Shown: one piece after another, positions 59,902 through 64,000 of the stretch | Position numbering within the stretch: the first letter of the stretch is position 1 | How the letters are laid out: each line of letters begins with the position of its first letter | Assembly: GCF_001719065.1 (NCBI RefSeq) | Contig: NZ_LWAF01000004.1 | Coordinates: 1-64,000, forward strand | Direction: 5' to 3' | From: Fervidobacterium thailandense | Lineage (GTDB): Bacteria > Thermotogota > Thermotogae > Thermotogales > Fervidobacteriaceae | Length of the DNA: 64,000 nt | The notes under the pieces: model-generated | Told to the model about the DNA's origin: nothing | The model's input: only the letters and a program-made list of their open reading frames with translations | Databases searched by the model: none | Program-made: the position numbers and the translations under genes

Positions 59902-62507
59902 TGGAGATAGGCACGCGTTACGAACCGCAGAATCTGGAGATGAAGTGGTACAGAGTTTGGCTCGAAAAGGGATACTTCACTCCCAAGGGAACAGGCCCGA
60001 AGTACTCTATAGTAATCCCGCCACCAAATATAACGGGTAGGATCCACATGGGACACGCACTGAACATCACTATCCAAGATATAATCAGCCGTTTCAGAAG
60101 GATGCAGGGTTACGATGTCATGTGGCTTCCCGGCGAAGACCACGCCGGTATCGCAACTCAAACCGCAGTTGAGAAGTACCTCGCAACGCAGGGAAAGAAC
60201 CGGCGCGATTTTACAAGGGAACAGTTCCTTGAAATCGTTTGGGACTGGGCAAATAAATACAGAAAAGAGATAAAATCTCAGATCATGTCGATCGGAGCGT
60301 CCGTCGATTGGACGCGTGAAAGGTTCACGTTGGATGAAGGACTCTCCAGGGCTGTCCGGAAGGTATTCGTCGACCTTTACAAAAAGGGATTGATATACAA
60401 GGGTAAGTACATAGTTAACTGGTGCCATAGGTGTGGGACCGTGTTGTCCGACGAAGAAGTCGAGTACATTGAAGAGGAAGGTGCACTTTATTATATCAAA
60501 TACCCAATAAAGGGAGAGGACGATTACGTCGTCATCGCAACTACAAGACCGGAGACGATGCTCGGCGATACGGCCGTTGCCGTGCATCCATCCGACGAAC
60601 GCTACAAACACCTGATCGGAAAGACGGCAATATTGCCGCTCGTTGGAAGGGAACTACCGATCATTGCGGACAATTACGTTGACCCGTCCTTCGGAACCGG
60701 TGCGCTGAAGGTCACACCAGCTCACGACCCAAACGACTATCTCATCGGTCAAAGACACAACCTACCGTTCGTGGATATTTTCGACGAACACATAATCGTC
60801 AACGAGAACGGTGGGAAATTCAAAGGGCTTACCGCTCAAGAAGCTCGGAAAGCCGTGGTAGCCGAACTGGAAGAGCAGGGCTATCTGTTGAAAATCGAGA
60901 AAATAAAACACGCCGTTGGACACTGTTACCGCTGCGAAACCGTCGTCGAACCACGTCTGATGGACCAGTGGTTCGTCAGTATGAAACCACTTGCAAAGAG
61001 GGCAATCGAAGCCGTCGAAAACGGTGAGATCAGGTTCATACCTGAAAGGTGGAAAAAAGTCTACCTGAACTGGATGTACGATATTAGGGATTGGTGCATC
61101 AGCCGTCAGCTCTGGTGGGGCCACAGGATACCAGTTTGGCAGTGTCAGGACTGTGGACACTACAACGTTTCCGAGGAGGACCCCACAAGTTGTGAAAAGT
61201 GCGGAAGCCAAAACTTAAAACAGGACGAAGACGTGCTCGATACTTGGTTCAGCTCGGCATTGTGGCCGTTCAGCACGATGGGCTGGCCGGAGAAGACCGC
61301 GGACCTGGAGCGTTACTATCCAACCGACGTCCTCGTGACGGGGTTCGATATCATATTCTTCTGGGTTGCACGCATGATCATGATGGGCTACGAATTCATG
61401 GGCGAAAAACCGTTCCACGAGGTCTACATCCACCAGCTTGTGCGCGATAAGTACGGCCGAAAGATGAGCAAATCCCTCGGAAACGGCATCGATCCACTCG
61501 AGGTAATCGAGGAGTACGGTGCCGATCCGATGCGCTTCACGTTGGCGATCCTCGCAGCTCAGGGTAGGGACTTAAAACTCGACGTCCGATTCTTCGACAC
61601 ATACAAGAAGTTCGCGAACAAGATCTGGAACGCTACCAGGTTCGTGCTCATGAATCTGGACGATTACGAAAAGACCGAAATCGATATCAGCCGACTAAAA
61701 CTGGTTGACAGGTGGATACTCTCCAGGCTTCAGAAAACAGTCGAAAAGGTCACGAAGGCCTTGGAAGAATACGATTTCAACATCGCCGCTGGGGAAATAT
61801 ACAATTTCTTCTGGGATGAGCTGTGCGACTGGTACATTGAGGCGGTTAAGAGCCGTTTGAAAACCGACGAAAAGAAACTTGTCCAGAACTTACTCGTTTA
61901 CGTCCTTGACACGAGCTTAAGATTACTCCATCCGTTCATGCCGTTCCTTACCGAAGAACTTTGGACGAAACTCCCAGTCGACGGTGAATCGCTCGTTATT
62001 GCAAAGTGGCCGGAGGTTAGGAAAGAGTTCGTTGACCAGAGGTCCGAAGAACGTTTCGAACAACTGATGGCCATCATCAGAGGCATCAGAAACGTCAGGG
62101 CGGAGGTTAACGTACCGCAGTCAACCAAGGTAGCAACCTACGTGAAAGGAATACTGAACGAGGAGGAAATAGGATACGTACAGTTCTTAGGGAACGTCGA
62201 AAAGGTGGAGTTCGTTTCCGAACGCCCACAAGGCAGCGCCACCGCGTACGTATCTACGGACCTCGAAGTCTACGTTTCGTTGGGAGAACTCGTGGACATT
62301 GGGAGTGAAATCTCCAGGTTGAGGAAAAAGGTGGAGAAACTCAAAGCCGATGCTGAGAAGTTCGCCAAGAAGCTGGCCGACGAGAACTTCCTAAACAACG
62401 CTCCCGAAGACGTGGTCGAAGAAACCAGGGAAAAATACAGGACGATGACTGAACAAATCGAGCGGATCGAGCAAATAATCTCGGATTTGGAGGGAAATAG
62501 AGCTTGA
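59901..62507 (+). CDS. valS: Valyl-tRNA synthetase
   Basis: This 868-residue class I synthetase charges tRNA-Val. The HIGH motif is PPPNITGRIHMGHAL and the KMSKS motif is GRKMSKSLGN. An editing (CP1) domain lies between (TTRPETMLGDTAVAVHP), zinc-binding cysteines are at CHRCG and CQDCG...CEKCG, and a C-terminal coiled-coil arm ends the protein. It is coupled to the GGDEF-like gene by TGATG and to folC by TTGA. Confidence 0.97.
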   Translation: MEIGTRYEPQNLEMKWYRVWLEKGYFTPKGTGPKYSIVIPPPNITGRIHMGHALNITIQDIISRFRRMQGYDVMWLPGEDHAGIATQTAVEKYLATQGKNRRDFTREQFLEIVWDWANKYRKEIKSQIMSIGASVDWTRERFTLDEGLSRAVRKVFVDLYKKGLIYKGKYIVNWCHRCGTVLSDEEVEYIEEEGALYYIKYPIKGEDDYVVIATTRPETMLGDTAVAVHPSDERYKHLIGKTAILPLVGRELPIIADNYVDPSFGTGALKVTPAHDPNDYLIGQRHNLPFVDIFDEHIIVNENGGKFKGLTAQEARKAVVAELEEQGYLLKIEKIKHAVGHCYRCETVVEPRLMDQWFVSMKPLAKRAIEAVENGEIRFIPERWKKVYLNWMYDIRDWCISRQLWWGHRIPVWQCQDCGHYNVSEEDPTSCEKCGSQNLKQDEDVLDTWFSSALWPFSTMGWPEKTADLERYYPTDVLVTGFDIIFFWVARMIMMGYEFMGEKPFHEVYIHQLVRDKYGRKMSKSLGNGIDPLEVIEEYGADPMRFTLAILAAQGRDLKLDVRFFDTYKKFANKIWNATRFVLMNLDDYEKTEIDISRLKLVDRWILSRLQKTVEKVTKALEEYDFNIAAGEIYNFFWDELCDWYIEAVKSRLKTDEKKLVQNLLVYVLDTSLRLLHPFMPFLTEELWTKLPVDGESLVIAKWPEVRKEFVDQRSEERFEQLMAIIRGIRNVRAEVNVPQSTKVATYVKGILNEEEIGYVQFLGNVEKVEFVSERPQGSATAYVSTDLEVYVSLGELVDIGSEISRLRKKVEKLKADAEKFAKKLADENFLNNAPEDVVEETREKYRTMTEQIERIEQIISDLEGNRA

Positions 62508-63808
62508 GTAAGTTTATCGATGCTCTGAAATACCTGTACTTCACAAGACCGTATAACACGATGAAACTCGGTCTGTTCAGAATAGAACAACTCCTTTCCC
62601 AAATGGGCAACCCCCATTTGGGAGTTAAATTCTTCCACGTGACCGGTTCGAACGGTAAGGGAAGTGTGACCACATTCCTGGAGTATCTCACACACGAACA
62701 TGGTAAAAGTGTTACGGGATATTACTCACCGCACCTCTCTACGATTCTCGAAAGGTTCAAGTATAACACCGTACCGATCGACGAAACACTCTTTGTGGAC
62801 GCTCTCGAAGTCGTTAGGCCACACGCAGAACGACTCGACCAGTTCGGACCGGAGTTTTCTCCCAGTTTCTTCGAATTTGTAACGGCTATGTATTTCTACA
62901 TAACCAAAAAACTGGGAGCCGAATTCGGCAGCGTGGAAGTTGGGCTAGGGGGCCGGTTCGACGCTACGAACGTTCTAACACCGGAAGTTTCGGTGATAAC
63001 CACGATCTCGCTGGAACACACAAACGTCCTGGGAGATACAGTTGAACAAATTGCCTTCGAAAAGGCGGGTATCGTGAAACCTGGCAAACCTGTCGTGATT
63101 GGCCAGATGCCGGAAGGTGCGAAAAACGTTATAAAACAAATCGCGCAGGAGCGCGGTTCAAAGGTTTACGAATACGGAAAGGACTTCGTAGCCGAAGTGG
63201 TTAAACTCGACTTTAACAAAAACATCTACAATTACTACGGTGATACTAAGATTGAAAACATTCCAGTGAAGTTAAATGGCAAGCATCAGCTGTACAACGT
63301 TGCCGTTGCGTTAAAAGCTTTCGAACTTGTACTTAAACCCGACGAAGATGCGGTCAGGAGCGCTTTTGAAAAGGCCTTCATACCTGGACGTTTCGAAGAG
63401 ATCGAAGGAATCATCTTCGATGGTGCTCACAACCCACAGGCAGCCGAAGCTTTCGTTGAAAACCTGGATCTGTACTTTCCCAACAAAACCCGCGCGGTAC
63501 TCTTTGGTATTCTCGACGATAAAGACAAGGAAAATGTCCTAAGGTTCATTGGTCCTCGCTGTCAAGCAATGATAGTTACCCGTCCGCCGTCAAAACGTGC
63601 GATGAAAGTGGAAGAAACATTCGAGATTGCAAAGAGGTACTGCCAAAAAGTTATCCTCGAACCCGATCCACTAAAAGCCGTTGAAATCCTCAAAAATTCT
63701 GAAGCGGAAGTAAAATTTGTGACCGGTTCCTTCTATTTGGTTGGACTCCTGAGAAGTTACGTAATGAACGGAAAAGTAAGCGAAGAACTGATTTTGGGAG
63801 GTGCATAG
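62504..63808 (+). CDS. folC: Folylpolyglutamate synthase / dihydrofolate synthase
   Basis: FolC adds glutamates to folates and, in many bacteria, makes dihydrofolate from dihydropteroate. The 434-residue Mur-ligase-fold protein has the ATP loop VTGSNGKGSVTTFLE, then GLGGRFDATNV, ITTISLEHTNVLG and the C-terminal IFDGAHNPQAAEAF. The TTG start overlaps the valS stop. Confidence 0.95.
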   Translation: MSKFIDALKYLYFTRPYNTMKLGLFRIEQLLSQMGNPHLGVKFFHVTGSNGKGSVTTFLEYLTHEHGKSVTGYYSPHLSTILERFKYNTVPIDETLFVDALEVVRPHAERLDQFGPEFSPSFFEFVTAMYFYITKKLGAEFGSVEVGLGGRFDATNVLTPEVSVITTISLEHTNVLGDTVEQIAFEKAGIVKPGKPVVIGQMPEGAKNVIKQIAQERGSKVYEYGKDFVAEVVKLDFNKNIYNYYGDTKIENIPVKLNGKHQLYNVAVALKAFELVLKPDEDAVRSAFEKAFIPGRFEEIEGIIFDGAHNPQAAEAFVENLDLYFPNKTRAVLFGILDDKDKENVLRFIGPRCQAMIVTRPPSKRAMKVEETFEIAKRYCQKVILEPDPLKAVEILKNSEAEVKFVTGSFYLVGLLRSYVMNGKVSEELILGGA

Positions 63809-63809
63809 G

Positions 63810-64000
63810 TTGGAAGTTTTGAGGAAGCTCAAAGAGAGGTTGGATAAAAAGGAAGCAATCGACATTGTTATCCTGGATATGTCGAGGACAAGGTTACTGA
63901 CAGACTATTTCGTCATATGCACGGCAAACAGCAACACGCATCTCAAGAGCTTGAGGGATGAAGTTGTTGAGTTTTTCGAGGAGATAGGCAAACCTCTCAT
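63810..64000 (+). CDS. rsfS: Ribosomal silencing factor RsfS, 5' part
   Basis: The first 63 codons of an RsfS/Iojap gene are present and cut by the window end. The family pattern is clear: DIVILDMSRTRLLTDYFVICTANSNTHLKSL. RsfS binds L14 and blocks subunit joining in starvation. TTG at 63810 follows GGGAGGTG by 6 nt, one base after the folC stop. Confidence 0.9.
   Translation, partial: MEVLRKLKERLDKKEAIDIVILDMSRTRLLTDYFVICTANSNTHLKSLRDEVVEFFEEIGKPL

Overview
The window reads as a chromosomal segment of a thermophilic anaerobe of the order Thermotogales, most likely Fervidobacterium or a close relative. I infer this from the FliG, FliF, HU, CheX, ValS and L32 sequences, from frequent GTG and TTG starts behind strong GGAGG sites, and from an Mrp/Mbx respiratory cluster of the type known in Thermotogales and Thermococcales. 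No rRNA, tRNA, CRISPR array or intact transposase was found.

Layout. 1-4.8 kb: a BMP-family nucleoside-type ABC transporter (binding protein, double ATPase, two permeases), then a YjbQ-family gene. 5.4-6.8 kb: the HU gene with its own promoter and terminator, then a decayed stretch with an HD-GYP remnant, a compact set of inverted repeats that could fold as a structured RNA or mobile-element end, and a tiny membrane ORF. 6.8-10 kb: proline biosynthesis proA-proB-proC on the minus strand. 10.2-11.2 kb: a frameshifted CHASE2 sensor remnant. 11.3-14.5 kb: a second YjbQ paralogue, a PAS-PAS-sigma-54-type activator and an MFS transporter. 14.6-19.7 kb: three secreted or lipid-anchored surface proteins, one ending in dockerin-like EF-hand repeats. 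19.8-24.4 kb: RNase H, EcfT, lytic transglycosylase, SAM hydroxide adenosyltransferase, M20 amidohydrolase, peroxiredoxin.

24.5-36 kb is the most notable block. A single-strand, tightly overlapping 13-gene operon encodes an Mrp-type antiporter module (MnhE, F, G, DUF4040, MnhB with an N-terminal extension, MnhC, two MnhD-like subunits) fused by gene order to a complex-I-like module (NuoH, B, C and D types). Its last gene fuses a NuoI-type 2x[4Fe-4S] ferredoxin to a GltD/NfnB-type NAD(P)H-flavin oxidoreductase. The large subunit lacks most of the [NiFe] ligands, so this is Mbx/Mbs-like rather than a hydrogenase. A ferritin-like protein gene follows. The leader carries two copies of an 18-bp dyad-containing repeat spaced 62 bp apart.

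36-48.7 kb (minus strand): a membrane protein of DUF5693 type, an RluA pseudouridine synthase, a nucleosidase, CheX, the GTPase RbgA, UMP kinase, a large coiled-coil AAA ATPase with an unrecognised partner, PIN-PhoH, a DnaQ-like exonuclease, then fliG and fliF. 48.9-55.9 kb (plus): YceD-rpmF-plsX-glmS-clpX-tsaD and a divergent sliding-clamp-like protein. 55.8-59.3 kb (minus): a FlgJ-type rod protein, flhB, fliR and a Fsr-like MFS exporter. 59.4-64 kb (plus): a degenerate GGDEF protein, valS, folC and the 5' part of rsfS, cut by the window end.

Many genes overlap by 1-4 bases (ATGA, GTGA, TGATG), so translational coupling is widespread. Where an ORF could be extended upstream, I chose the start that sits 5-9 nt after a Shine-Dalgarno sequence.
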